Assembly: GCF_031128465.2 (NCBI RefSeq)
Contig: NZ_CP155618.1
Span: forward strand, 2,117,501-2,181,500
Source of the DNA: Mariniflexile litorale
GTDB taxonomy: Bacteria; Bacteroidota; Bacteroidia; Flavobacteriales; Flavobacteriaceae
DNA length: 64,000 bases
Direction of reading: 5' to 3'
Positions 46,066 through 54,427 of this stretch are shown here, piece by piece. Below the pieces are notes generated by a model, which was given only the letters and a program-made list of their open reading frames with translations, made no database searches and had not been told where the DNA came from. Position numbers and translations under genes: made by a program. Each line of letters starts with the position of its first letter. The first letter of the stretch is position 1.

Positions 46066-48933
46066 TTAATTATCTCTAAAATCAAACCATAAAGTCATTG
46101 GAATACCATCGTCACCATTTTTAATACGTATGTTGGTTGGTTGACTTTCTGGTCCTTGGTGTTCTAAAGGTTTGAAGGCACGCATGGCTGGTATTTCATA
46201 CATAAAAGATATGTTACCCTCTGGGAATTCGGGTTGCGGATGTGTGCCCTCAAAAGCGTTTTTAGGTAAATCGGGTGTAAATAGTCTTAAAAATAGTTTG
46301 TCATTTTCGCTAAAAAATTTAATATCACCTTTTTCTGTTTTAAGATTGGCGCCTATTAAGTTTGCATGATAACCTTTAAACTCTGGATAGATTAAATTCT
46401 CAAAACTTTCACCCGTTATGGTGTTGTTATAGTCTTTCTCCCAAAGACCAAATGTGGTGCCTTTTATTCTGTTTTTCCAAACATGATAAGGACCATTACC
46501 AAACCATTTTATGCTTTTTACGCCTTCTTCTGGATAATCAAAGGTGATTCCTAGTTTACTAATTTTATCTTCAAAAGCAGATCCATCAAAACCATCATTT
46601 CTACCTGCATCTTTTAATATAACCATTTCCATTTTTAGTCTGCCATCGTTAAATAACGTCCATTTTATAGAATGAATACCACCGAAATAGTTAAAAAAAC
46701 ATACGGCACCATCTATGTTTTGTTCTATGGAAACGTTTTCTATTTTGGCTTTCATACCAATAGGTTTTGGTCCATTGATAAAAGGTACATGACCTTGATT
46801 GTTTTCAATACTTGTAATTTCACCCGTTGTAGTATTAAAATTAACCCGTAACTTTTCGCTAGATAAAAGAATATTGTCTTTTGATTTAGTAGCGGTAGTA
46901 TTTTTTGTTGAAGTTTCTTTAGCTAATAGCTTGTCGGCAAAGTAGGGAGCACGGTGAATTGGCCATGACCAAGTATAAATTTCTCTACCATGTTTGTCGT
47001 TTGCAATAATTTCCAACCAATCGCCTTCAAAAAAGTTGGTAGGTATTCCGAATTGAATTTTCCTAGTTTCACCAGGTTCAATATTCTCAATACGAATGGT
47101 GTTTGAATCAATAACTTCAGTTTTGTCGTTAGTATAAAGAATATTGTTTGCTGCTTTTAAAACGCGATATTCTAATTTACATTCATTTAAATTGGTATAG
47201 ATGTATTCGTTTTTAATGAAAAAAGAGCCATCAAATTTTGATGTTACAAGTTTTGGTTCAAATTGAATGGGCGACCATACTTCTTTTACTGTAAAGAAAC
47301 TACCTTCTTTTTCTCGATGAGGTCCTAACACGCCATCGGCTGCAAGTGATCCTTTTGAGTCGTATTTTTGTTCACCTGTCCAATCGGTTCGTAAAACAGC
47401 TTCATCTAGCATAGCCCAAATAAAGCCTCCGGCAAAAAGCGGACTTTCTTTATAACGTTTCCAAAAATCTTCTAACCCAGCACCAATACCATTATCGTAA
47501 GTACCGTGCATAAATTCGGTTGGAAAAAAAACATTTTCACCATTATTAAAACGATGCATGCCTGTTAAATAAGTAGGATAATGGTGTACGTCCCAACCAT
47601 CAAAATCTGCCCAAGGATGAATAACAATTCGTTTTTGCGGGTCGTATTCATGAAAAACATGGTCTATGTCGTAATTCCAGCCACCTTCATTACCATGATC
47701 CCAAATAATTACCGAGGGATGGTTAACATCACGTTGAACGGTTTCTTTAATTAATTTGGTACCTGTTTTTGTATCATAGCCGTTTTGCCAACCAGCAAGT
47801 TCATTTAAAACAAAAAGACCTAAAGAATCGCAAGCTTCAAGAAAATGAGTGTCGGGCGGATAATGAAAACGCACCGCATTCATATTCATGTCTTTTAATA
47901 AATTAACATCTAAATCACTAATAACTTTATCGGTACTTCTACCTGATTCGGGCCAAATACTATGCCTGTTGATGCCTTTCATGATGATTTTTTTACCATT
48001 CACATAAATACCATCTTTTTTAAGAAATTCTAAAGTTCTAAAACCGATTTTGGTTTTTGAAGTATGCAGGGTTTTACCATCTTTTTTAAGCGATAAATGA
48101 AGCCTATACATATTAGGTGATTCTGGATCCCAGGTTTTTATATGGTTCCATTTTGCCTTGATGGTTTGAACACCCGTTTTAGCATTTGCAGGAATTGTAA
48201 CTGTTTCAAATGTTTCATTACTTCCAATAGGTGTGATACTGGCTTCTATTTTACTGTTTTTAGGAATATTAACAAGTTCTAAATCTGCAGTAAATGAACC
48301 ATCCATTTTAGCGTCAACGGCAACATGTTTTATATATGATTTAGGAGAAACTTCTAACCAAACCGGACGGTAGATACCACCAAATAACCACCAGTCGGTT
48401 TTTCGTTCCGCATTATTAACTGTATTGTTGCTTGAGTGTTTAGATACATGCGCTTCTAAAAGATTTTCTGTACCGTAATTTACTAAGGAGGTGATGTCGA
48501 ATTTAAACTCATAAAATCCACCTTGATGCGTTTCTCCGACCGATTTACCATTTATTTTTACATCAGTATCAGTCATGGCACCTCCAAAAACAAGGGTGAT
48601 GTTTTGTCCTTTATAACTTGCAGGAATATGGAATTTGTATTTATAAAACCCTTCCTCTTTACTTGGTTCTTTTTGGTTTAATTCTTTATACCATCTGCCA
48701 TAAGTATATTCTCCAAAGCCTTCTAATTCCCAGTTGGAAGGCACATTTATGGTGCTCCATTTTTTGCTGTTGTTACCATCGGTACACATAAATTCCCATG
48801 CAACAGGGTTTTTAAAATCTTTACCAGATAAGTATATTTTTTGAGTTTCTTGTGCAGAAATGCTTAAAGAAATAAGAAAAGCAAAAGCTAAAAATGCATT
48901 AAGTTTATTTAGGTATGTAATTCCGTGTATCAT
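46066..48933 (-). CDS. GH2-family beta-galactosidase-like enzyme
   Basis: The 955-residue secreted protein (signal cut near SISAQ, ~28) has the LacZ-like domain order. A jelly roll (~40-195, GFYKYKFHIP and DWWLFGGIYRPVWLEV) is followed by an Ig domain (~200-298) and a TIM barrel (~300-600) with KGINRHSIWPESGR, acid/base Glu416 in DHGNEGGW and nucleophile Glu473 in FPTEFMHG. A second Ig domain and a C-terminal beta-galactosidase small-chain-like domain (~695-955) complete it. The missing Asp in DHGNEGG, compared with the usual SLGNE, points to a substrate other than lactose; beta-galactose or beta-galacturonate/glucuronate on pectin is plausible. It sits 6 bp downstream of the CE12 esterase gene, so the two are one transcript from the promoter at 50259-50294. 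Confidence 0.88.
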   Translation of the reverse strand: MIHGITYLNKLNAFLAFAFLISLSISAQETQKIYLSGKDFKNPVAWEFMCTDGNNSKKWSTINVPSNWELEGFGEYTYGRWYKELNQKEPSKEEGFYKYKFHIPASYKGQNITLVFGGAMTDTDVKINGKSVGETHQGGFYEFKFDITSLVNYGTENLLEAHVSKHSSNNTVNNAERKTDWWLFGGIYRPVWLEVSPKSYIKHVAVDAKMDGSFTADLELVNIPKNSKIEASITPIGSNETFETVTIPANAKTGVQTIKAKWNHIKTWDPESPNMYRLHLSLKKDGKTLHTSKTKIGFRTLEFLKKDGIYVNGKKIIMKGINRHSIWPESGRSTDKVISDLDVNLLKDMNMNAVRFHYPPDTHFLEACDSLGLFVLNELAGWQNGYDTKTGTKLIKETVQRDVNHPSVIIWDHGNEGGWNYDIDHVFHEYDPQKRIVIHPWADFDGWDVHHYPTYLTGMHRFNNGENVFFPTEFMHGTYDNGIGAGLEDFWKRYKESPLFAGGFIWAMLDEAVLRTDWTGEQKYDSKGSLAADGVLGPHREKEGSFFTVKEVWSPIQFEPKLVTSKFDGSFFIKNEYIYTNLNECKLEYRVLKAANNILYTNDKTEVIDSNTIRIENIEPGETRKIQFGIPTNFFEGDWLEIIANDKHGREIYTWSWPIHRAPYFADKLLAKETSTKNTTATKSKDNILLSSEKLRVNFNTTTGEITSIENNQGHVPFINGPKPIGMKAKIENVSIEQNIDGAVCFFNYFGGIHSIKWTLFNDGRLKMEMVILKDAGRNDGFDGSAFEDKISKLGITFDYPEEGVKSIKWFGNGPYHVWKNRIKGTTFGLWEKDYNNTITGESFENLIYPEFKGYHANLIGANLKTEKGDIKFFSENDKLFLRLFTPDLPKNAFEGTHPQPEFPEGNISFMYEIPAMRAFKPLEHQGPESQPTNIRIKNGDDGIPMTLWFDFRDN

Positions 48934-48939
48934 AATTTT

Positions 48940-50244
48940 TTAGTTACCGTCTGGTTTACTGTTTTCAAATCTTGTGCTCATTGGTAAAGTCCAATCGCTA
49001 AAATTGTCGGGTTTTTTAGGATTGTAGTTTGGTAAATTAGGTTTTAAGTATTGAGCAATATCTAATTTTAAATCTTTAATACTTTGCACAACGCCTTTAG
49101 CAATTTCATTAGCGCCAAAACTGTTAAAGTGTGTATTGTCTTCTAGTTTTTCTGCCTGCCCAGGAAATGTGTTAGCAGGGTATTGTACAAATGCATTTCT
49201 TGAACCGTCATTTCCCCAACTTTCATACATATATGTGGTCATTTCTGTAATGTCAATGAGTGGTACTTGTAAATCTATTGCGACTTTTCGCATAGCATCC
49301 GGGAAATCGCCATGTGTTGGCTTTAAGGTGCCATCGTTGTTAAAAGCTCTGCGTTGAGTTGGTGTTACTAATACAGGAGAGCCTCCTTTTTCTCTAAATT
49401 TTGTAATGAATTCTTTTAGAGAGTTTGTGTATAATCCCCAAGCACCATTGCCTTCTCCTTTTATTTTTTCATCATTATGTCCAAATTCTATAAATACATA
49501 ATCGTTTGGCTTCATAAAGGTTAATATTTTATCCAATCGTTTGGTTCCTTTAAATGAACTTAATGTGGCACCCGATTCTGCATAGTTTGCTACAACAATA
49601 TCTGAATTAAAATAATTGGTAATAAATTGTCCCCAAGAGGCCCATGGCTCTAAATCTTGGTCGGTTACGGTAGAATCACCTGCTAAAAACAAGGTTTTAA
49701 CGTTTGAAACAGGGCTGATTTTTACACTTTGAATAACAGGCGTTCCGGAAAATTCCAAAGTTAATTTATCATCCCAATTTAATTGGTTTTTGTCACGGTC
49801 TTTAACTTTAATATATTCGGTAGTATTAATTTTAGGAGACCTAATATTTACGGTAAAGGATTGTTGCGTGGTATTGTTTTTATCTAAAGTTATTTCTTTT
49901 AGCATTAATCTTCTAGATTCTGCTTTTATAGTAGTTGTAGAACATTTTTTACCTCCTAAAACCACATTTATTTTATAATTCCCTTCGGGAAGTTTTACCG
50001 AGAAATAGATACTTTGTTTACTTGTGATGAAGTTTTTTTTGAATTTTATGTTTTGTCCAGATTGAAAATCGAAACCATAACCTAAAGCATCATTATATAA
50101 TATGGGGTTATTTATGTAAGTGGTATTCTTTTCGTTTGTATTAATTCCAAAATTGAAACTTTGACTAAGGTTGTTTTGTGCGGTAGTATTAAATAGAAAA
50201 ACAATGTGTAAAAGCAGGAAAAAAATGTGTTTTAAGGGAATCAT
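48940..50244 (-). CDS. CE12-like rhamnogalacturonan acetylesterase with N-terminal beta domain
   Basis: This 434-residue secreted esterase has a signal peptide (~1-22), a beta-sandwich of carbohydrate-binding character (~28-170, FNFGINTNEK and PEGNYKINVVLGG) and an SGNH hydrolase domain (~183-410). Catalytic residues are Ser191 in LAGDSTVTDQ, Gly in AESGATLSSF, Asn257 in EFGHNDEK, and Asp369/His372 in EDNTHFNSFGA. CE12 enzymes remove acetyl esters from the galacturonate of rhamnogalacturonan, giving lyases and hydrolases access. It is distinct from the tandem esterase at 38582 in having one catalytic domain and the extra N-terminal module. Its promoter is an ACAGGAT element with the -7 box 14 bp from the start codon, and GH2 follows 6 bp downstream. 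Confidence 0.9.
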   Translation of the reverse strand: MIPLKHIFFLLLHIVFLFNTTAQNNLSQSFNFGINTNEKNTTYINNPILYNDALGYGFDFQSGQNIKFKKNFITSKQSIYFSVKLPEGNYKINVVLGGKKCSTTTIKAESRRLMLKEITLDKNNTTQQSFTVNIRSPKINTTEYIKVKDRDKNQLNWDDKLTLEFSGTPVIQSVKISPVSNVKTLFLAGDSTVTDQDLEPWASWGQFITNYFNSDIVVANYAESGATLSSFKGTKRLDKILTFMKPNDYVFIEFGHNDEKIKGEGNGAWGLYTNSLKEFITKFREKGGSPVLVTPTQRRAFNNDGTLKPTHGDFPDAMRKVAIDLQVPLIDITEMTTYMYESWGNDGSRNAFVQYPANTFPGQAEKLEDNTHFNSFGANEIAKGVVQSIKDLKLDIAQYLKPNLPNYNPKKPDNFSDWTLPMSTRFENSKPDGN

Positions 50245-50258
50245 TCATAAATTTTTTA

Positions 50259-50304
50259 CTAAAATATCCTTTTAAAAAAAACAAACCATCCTGTACTATG
50301 ATGA
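50259..50304 (-). promoter_or_regulatory. ACAGGAT-type promoter of the CE12-GH2 unit
   Basis: On the minus strand a degenerate heptamer TCATCAT (50304-50298) precedes ACAGGAT (50294-50288) with the 10-bp period. A 21-bp spacer leads to TATTTTAG (50266-50259). The start codon follows 14 bp later. Confidence 0.7.
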
Positions 50305-50335
50305 ATCTTTAAATATTTGTTCAAAAAAATATATT

Positions 50336-51382
50336 TTAAACTGAATTACGCTTTATATACTCAAAAACATTCTTAATTTTTTCTTTTTTATTATTTAAAA
50401 CTAGATCGGAAGCAGTTTCACCCATGGCTTTAAAATGGGTACTTACTACGTTTATACCTAACAAATCCTTTAAAGGTGTATCGTTATAAGAAATGATACC
50501 AATATCTTTTCCGAGTATTAAGTTTTTTGTGCGAACTTGTCTTACTAAATTAACCAAGTCATTTTCTTCTATAATAACATAAACATCTCTACTTTCAAGA
50601 TCCATGTCATCATATATTTGTTCCAAAATTTCAAAGTCAAAATTATATTTTGAACAGAATTTTCTAAAGCCATGAACAATTCTTAAAGGATAAGGATAAA
50701 CAGATTTTGAAGGATATACTAAAACTAACTTGTCATATTTTTTTAATTTTTCCAAGCCTATTTTTAAAGCATCATATATATCTTCTTGAAAGTCTTGATA
50801 TACAGAGCCATAATTCCCTTTAATATCTAATTTATTGTTGTCTAAGATGATAAGTTTATCTTTAGGAATTTTTTCAATCATTTTTTCTACCACATGAGTG
50901 GTACTTGTATGATTTAAATCGTCTGTTTTAAAATGGGGCATTATCACATAATAATCAAAAGCCCCAAGACTTTTTTCTAAAGTTCTAGTGAAAAGAGATT
51001 CTTCGCAGTGATAAACAGATAAGGTTACATGACCATTAACACCAATACTATTTACAAATGAGTTGTAAATCATCATTTTATAAGAGCTAAGTTTGTTAAT
51101 CATAAAAAAGATATTGATTTTAGAAATCAAATCTGTCTTAGCAGTGTAATAGCCTTTGCCTTTAACCGATACAATTACTTTTTGCTCTTTAAGTTGTTTG
51201 TATGCTTTTTCAACAGTGTCTCTGGAAAGGTAGCAAGATTCGCTTAGTTCATTTATTGACGGGATTTTTTCACCAATTTTTAATTTCCCTTTCGAAATAT
51301 CATTAATAATAGAATCTACAATTTGCTTGTATTTTGGAATACGAGAAGATTCATTAATTTTTATTTCTATTAATTGAGACAT
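50336..51382 (-). CDS. GntR-family regulator with LacI-like sensor domain
   Basis: The 348-residue protein has an N-terminal GntR winged-helix domain (~8-78; PKYKQIVDSIINDISKGKLKIGEKIPS region, then YLSRDTVEKAYKQLKEQKVI). A periplasmic-binding-protein-like effector domain follows (~90-340), as in AraR-type regulators. Proteins of this layout often repress sugar-catabolic genes and respond to the free sugar. It lies between two ACAGGAT promoters, 91 bp downstream of the CE12 start and divergent from the GH28 gene at 51635. It may regulate a sugar released here, such as rhamnose, arabinose or galactose, but no palindromic site is obvious. It is an alternative candidate for binding the ACAGGAT elements, though direct repeats are unusual for GntR dimers. 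Confidence 0.9.
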   Translation of the reverse strand: MSQLIEIKINESSRIPKYKQIVDSIINDISKGKLKIGEKIPSINELSESCYLSRDTVEKAYKQLKEQKVIVSVKGKGYYTAKTDLISKINIFFMINKLSSYKMMIYNSFVNSIGVNGHVTLSVYHCEESLFTRTLEKSLGAFDYYVIMPHFKTDDLNHTSTTHVVEKMIEKIPKDKLIILDNNKLDIKGNYGSVYQDFQEDIYDALKIGLEKLKKYDKLVLVYPSKSVYPYPLRIVHGFRKFCSKYNFDFEILEQIYDDMDLESRDVYVIIEENDLVNLVRQVRTKNLILGKDIGIISYNDTPLKDLLGINVVSTHFKAMGETASDLVLNNKKEKIKNVFEYIKRNSV

Positions 51383-51566
51383 AAAATTGAAATCTTATAG
51401 CTGTTTATTTAATGTTTAGTTAGCAAAATTAGCATAATATTATAAGTGAGGCATTAATCATATCAATTTTTAAAAGCAAAGGAGCCTATTAATCTAGTTG
51501 TTTTATGATTTTTAACTAAATATTAAGAAATAATGCATTGTGTAAATCTTTATTTAAATAGAAACT

Positions 51567-51612
51567 TCATGTATGTACAGGATACATTCCCCTTTTCTTT
51601 ATTATAAATTTA
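51567..51612 (+). promoter_or_regulatory. ACAGGAT-type promoter of the GH28-DUF4861-GH105 unit
   Basis: A degenerate heptamer TCATGTA (51567-51573) precedes ACAGGAT (51577-51583) with the 10-bp period. After 21 bp comes TAAATTTA (51605-51612). This placement argues for the ATG at 51635 as start of the downstream gene, because the TTG at 51623 would leave almost no leader. Confidence 0.72.
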
Positions 51613-51634
51613 CTTTTTATAATTGTATTTATAT

Positions 51635-53113
51635 ATGAAAATTTTAAAACTGTTTCTTATTTCGATCATGTTATTTTCTTGTAAACAAAACAAGAATTTA
51701 CCCAATAAAAATGAACAACTCACTAATGCAATAAAACCTGATTGGGTAGATAAAGTAGGTGCTAAATTAAATAGTTTTAAAAATGAAATATATTTTGTAA
51801 ACGATTTTGGTGCAGTTAACAATGGCATAGTACTAAACACCAAAATGATACAAAATACTATTGATGCTTGTGCAAAAGCAGGTGGTGGTACAGTAACTTT
51901 TAAACCCGGTGTTTATTTAACTGGTTCTGTTTTTCTAAAAGAAGGAATTCAATTTATAGTTCCCAAAGATGTTGTTCTTAAAGGGAGTGAAGATATTAAG
52001 GACTATAAAGAAATTGATACGCGTATTGCAGGTATTGAGATGGTATGGCCAGCAGCTTTAATTAATGTTGATAATCAAAATAATGTGACTATAGGGGGAG
52101 AAGGGACTATTGACGGACAAGGAAAGGTGTTTTGGGATTATTATTGGGATTTAAGAAAGAACGATTACGAACCGAGAGGGTTACGCTGGATAGTGGATTA
52201 TGATGCTAAACGCCCAAGAACTATTTTAGTTTCGAATTCAAAAAATGTTTTTGTTAAAGATTTAAATATTCAAAGAGCAGGTTTCTGGACGGTTCAAGTA
52301 TTGTATTCAGAATATGTTACGGTGGATGGTTTAACAATAAAAAATAACATTGGAGGTCATGGACCAAGTACTGATGGGATTGATATAGATTCGTCTAGAT
52401 GGATATTAGTGCAAAATTGCGATATAGATTGTAACGACGATAATTTTTGCTTAAAAGCAGGAAGAGATTGGGATGGACAACGTGTAAATAAACCAACCGA
52501 GTATATTGTAATAAGAGACTGTATAGCAAGAAAAGGTGCTGGCTTATTTACTTTGGGAAGCGAAACAGCGGGTAGCATCCGTCATGTATATGTATCAAAT
52601 ATTAAAGGATTGGGTACTAAAAACGGTTTGAATATTAAATCGGCAACCAATAGAGGAGGAACAGTTGAAGATATTTATATGGAAAACATTACTATGGAAA
52701 AGGTAGGTACTTTTATGCAAGTGGGTATGAATTGGAATCCAGCATATAGTTATTCGCAATTACCAGAAGAATTTGATGAAAAGACAATTCCAGAACACTG
52801 GAAAAAAATGCTTCATGCCGTAGAACCTCCTTCAAAAGGAATCCCCACTTTTAGAAATATAACCATAAATAATATTGATGTAAAAGGCGCAAAAACAGCT
52901 ATTAATGTAAGTGGGTTAGATAATTCTGTGATAGATAATATTACATTAAGCAATGTACACATTAAATCAGAAACAGCAGGACAGATTAGTTACAGTTCTA
53001 ATTGGAAATTGAATAATGTGAAAATAATAACGAAAGATAGTTCTAAAATATCAATAGAAAATACTACCAAAGTTGATTTTGGAGAATCTGTGTATCTTCA
53101 AGAAATAAAATAA
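51635..53113 (+). CDS. GH28 polygalacturonase-family lipoprotein
   Basis: This 492-residue beta-helix enzyme hydrolyses galacturonan. ATG 51635 is chosen over the upstream TTG at 51623 because MKILKLFLISIMLFSC makes a standard lipoprotein signal (Cys16) and fits the promoter position. GH28 motifs in order: GPSTDGIDID (Asp247), DCNDDNFCLKAG (Asp268/269), LFTLGSETAGS (the GHG-type region, with no His) and GLNIKSATNRGG (the RIK-type motif). GGGTVTFKPGVYLTG near residue 84 is the typical N-terminal coil. The lack of the His in the third motif resembles exo-acting or rhamnogalacturonan-type members. It is the first gene of a six-gene plus-strand run and is followed 11 bp later by the DUF4861 gene. 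Confidence 0.9.
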   Translation: MKILKLFLISIMLFSCKQNKNLPNKNEQLTNAIKPDWVDKVGAKLNSFKNEIYFVNDFGAVNNGIVLNTKMIQNTIDACAKAGGGTVTFKPGVYLTGSVFLKEGIQFIVPKDVVLKGSEDIKDYKEIDTRIAGIEMVWPAALINVDNQNNVTIGGEGTIDGQGKVFWDYYWDLRKNDYEPRGLRWIVDYDAKRPRTILVSNSKNVFVKDLNIQRAGFWTVQVLYSEYVTVDGLTIKNNIGGHGPSTDGIDIDSSRWILVQNCDIDCNDDNFCLKAGRDWDGQRVNKPTEYIVIRDCIARKGAGLFTLGSETAGSIRHVYVSNIKGLGTKNGLNIKSATNRGGTVEDIYMENITMEKVGTFMQVGMNWNPAYSYSQLPEEFDEKTIPEHWKKMLHAVEPPSKGIPTFRNITINNIDVKGAKTAINVSGLDNSVIDNITLSNVHIKSETAGQISYSSNWKLNNVKIITKDSSKISIENTTKVDFGESVYLQEIK

Positions 53114-53124
53114 CCTAATATTCA

Positions 53125-54420
53125 ATGAAGATGAATAAAATAATAAAGATAAATACTCTTGTAATTTTTGTCGTTTTACAATTTATGGCTTGTAAAACAC
53201 AAAAGCATACTGTAACTATCAAGTTAACCAATCCTTCAGATAATTTACTAATTGACAAAGCTATTACTATAAGAAGAAATCAGTTACCTATTATAGATAG
53301 TATTAATAAGTACCCTTTGTTGATTAATAAAACGGATACCATTCCATCTCAAATAAATGATACGAATGATGACGGTGAATGGGATGAATTATTTTTTGTT
53401 ATAGATATTTCTGCTAAAGAAACTAAAAAAATTCGGCTGAAATGGATTGAAAATAAACCAGAGTATGTTATTAGAACTAGTGCGCGTTTTGGAAAACGCT
53501 CGTCAAAAGAGTCTCCAGTACAACCAGCTACCGAAGAAGTATTGTTTGCTAATGGAGTACCTAAGTCTTTGGGATATCAACGCTATCAAACCGATGGACC
53601 ATCATGGGAAAACGATAAAGTAGGTTTTAGGCATTATTTAGATGGTAGAAATGCTAAAGATCTTTTTGGAAAAAAAACATCTCAAATGTCACCAGAAAAT
53701 GTAGGTGTTAATTCTAAAGGAGAAGTTGAAGATAATTACCATGTTATAGAAGCTTGGGGTCGAGATATACTGGCTGTTGGAAATTCTTTAGGTCTTGGAG
53801 GTTATGCTTTAATTACAGATAATGTGTTAATGCGTTTAGGAATTACAGTAAATGACACATTAAATAATGTTGAAAAAACAACTTTTAAAATTCAAGCGGA
53901 AGGCCCTGTAGAATCTGTTTTAAGTTATAACTATCAAAATTGGAAACCTTCTAGCGATAGAACTTATAATGTTAAAGAGAAAACCACTATTTGGCCTGGG
54001 ATGTATGGCTATCAAAATACAGTTGCTATTTCAGGACTTCAAGGTGATGAAAACTTAGCCGTTGGTTTGGTAAATATTAATAACGATAATCCGTTATCAA
54101 TCATTGGAGAAAACGATAAATATATCGTGTTGTATACACATGATCAACAAACTTACGACAAGGGTTGGTGGTTAGGTATGGCGTTAATTCTTCCCAAAGA
54201 CAACTATTTGGGTTACACCGAAGCTCCAAAAACAGGAAATATATCCAATACGTTTTTAGCAAAACTTAGCATTAAAAATAACAAACCAATAAGTTATTAC
54301 GCCATTGCTTGTTGGGAATTAAGCGATTCTGGTTTTGTTGATAAATCCTATTTTGAAACCTATTTAAAAAACGTAACCAATCAATTATCAACCGAGATAA
54401 ACATAAAAATTATAAACTAA
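53125..54420 (+). CDS. DUF4861 lipoprotein of unknown function
   Basis: The 431-residue protein has a lipoprotein signal ending at MAC (Cys ~23) and a body I recognise as the DUF4861 family, often seen in pectin and other uronate-containing polysaccharide loci. It shows beta-rich segments such as DDGEWDELFFVIDI (~80), PSWENDKVGFRHYLDGRNAKDLFG (~148-172), WPGMYGYQNTVAISG and KGWWLGMALILPKDNYLGY. Conserved Trp, His and Asp residues (for example the FRHYLDGRN stretch and YHVIEAWGRDIL) could form an active site. No activity can be given from sequence. It lies between GH28 and GH105, 11 bp and 7 bp away, so it is translated with them and probably acts on the same oligogalacturonide or rhamnogalacturonide products in the periplasm. 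Confidence 0.8.
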   Translation: MKMNKIIKINTLVIFVVLQFMACKTQKHTVTIKLTNPSDNLLIDKAITIRRNQLPIIDSINKYPLLINKTDTIPSQINDTNDDGEWDELFFVIDISAKETKKIRLKWIENKPEYVIRTSARFGKRSSKESPVQPATEEVLFANGVPKSLGYQRYQTDGPSWENDKVGFRHYLDGRNAKDLFGKKTSQMSPENVGVNSKGEVEDNYHVIEAWGRDILAVGNSLGLGGYALITDNVLMRLGITVNDTLNNVEKTTFKIQAEGPVESVLSYNYQNWKPSSDRTYNVKEKTTIWPGMYGYQNTVAISGLQGDENLAVGLVNINNDNPLSIIGENDKYIVLYTHDQQTYDKGWWLGMALILPKDNYLGYTEAPKTGNISNTFLAKLSIKNNKPISYYAIACWELSDSGFVDKSYFETYLKNVTNQLSTEINIKIIN

Positions 54421-54427
54421 ATAAGAT

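Noticed and set aside
45952-46092. 46-codon plus-strand frame in the SusC upstream region
   Set aside because: No recognisable family, short length, overlaps the GH2 3' end, and falls in a region full of regulatory motifs; chance is more likely.
51576-51588. TGTACAGGATACA as a palindromic GntR site
   Set aside because: Inverted ends TGTA/TACA occur only at this promoter; the other five elements are not palindromic, so the direct-repeat reading fits better.
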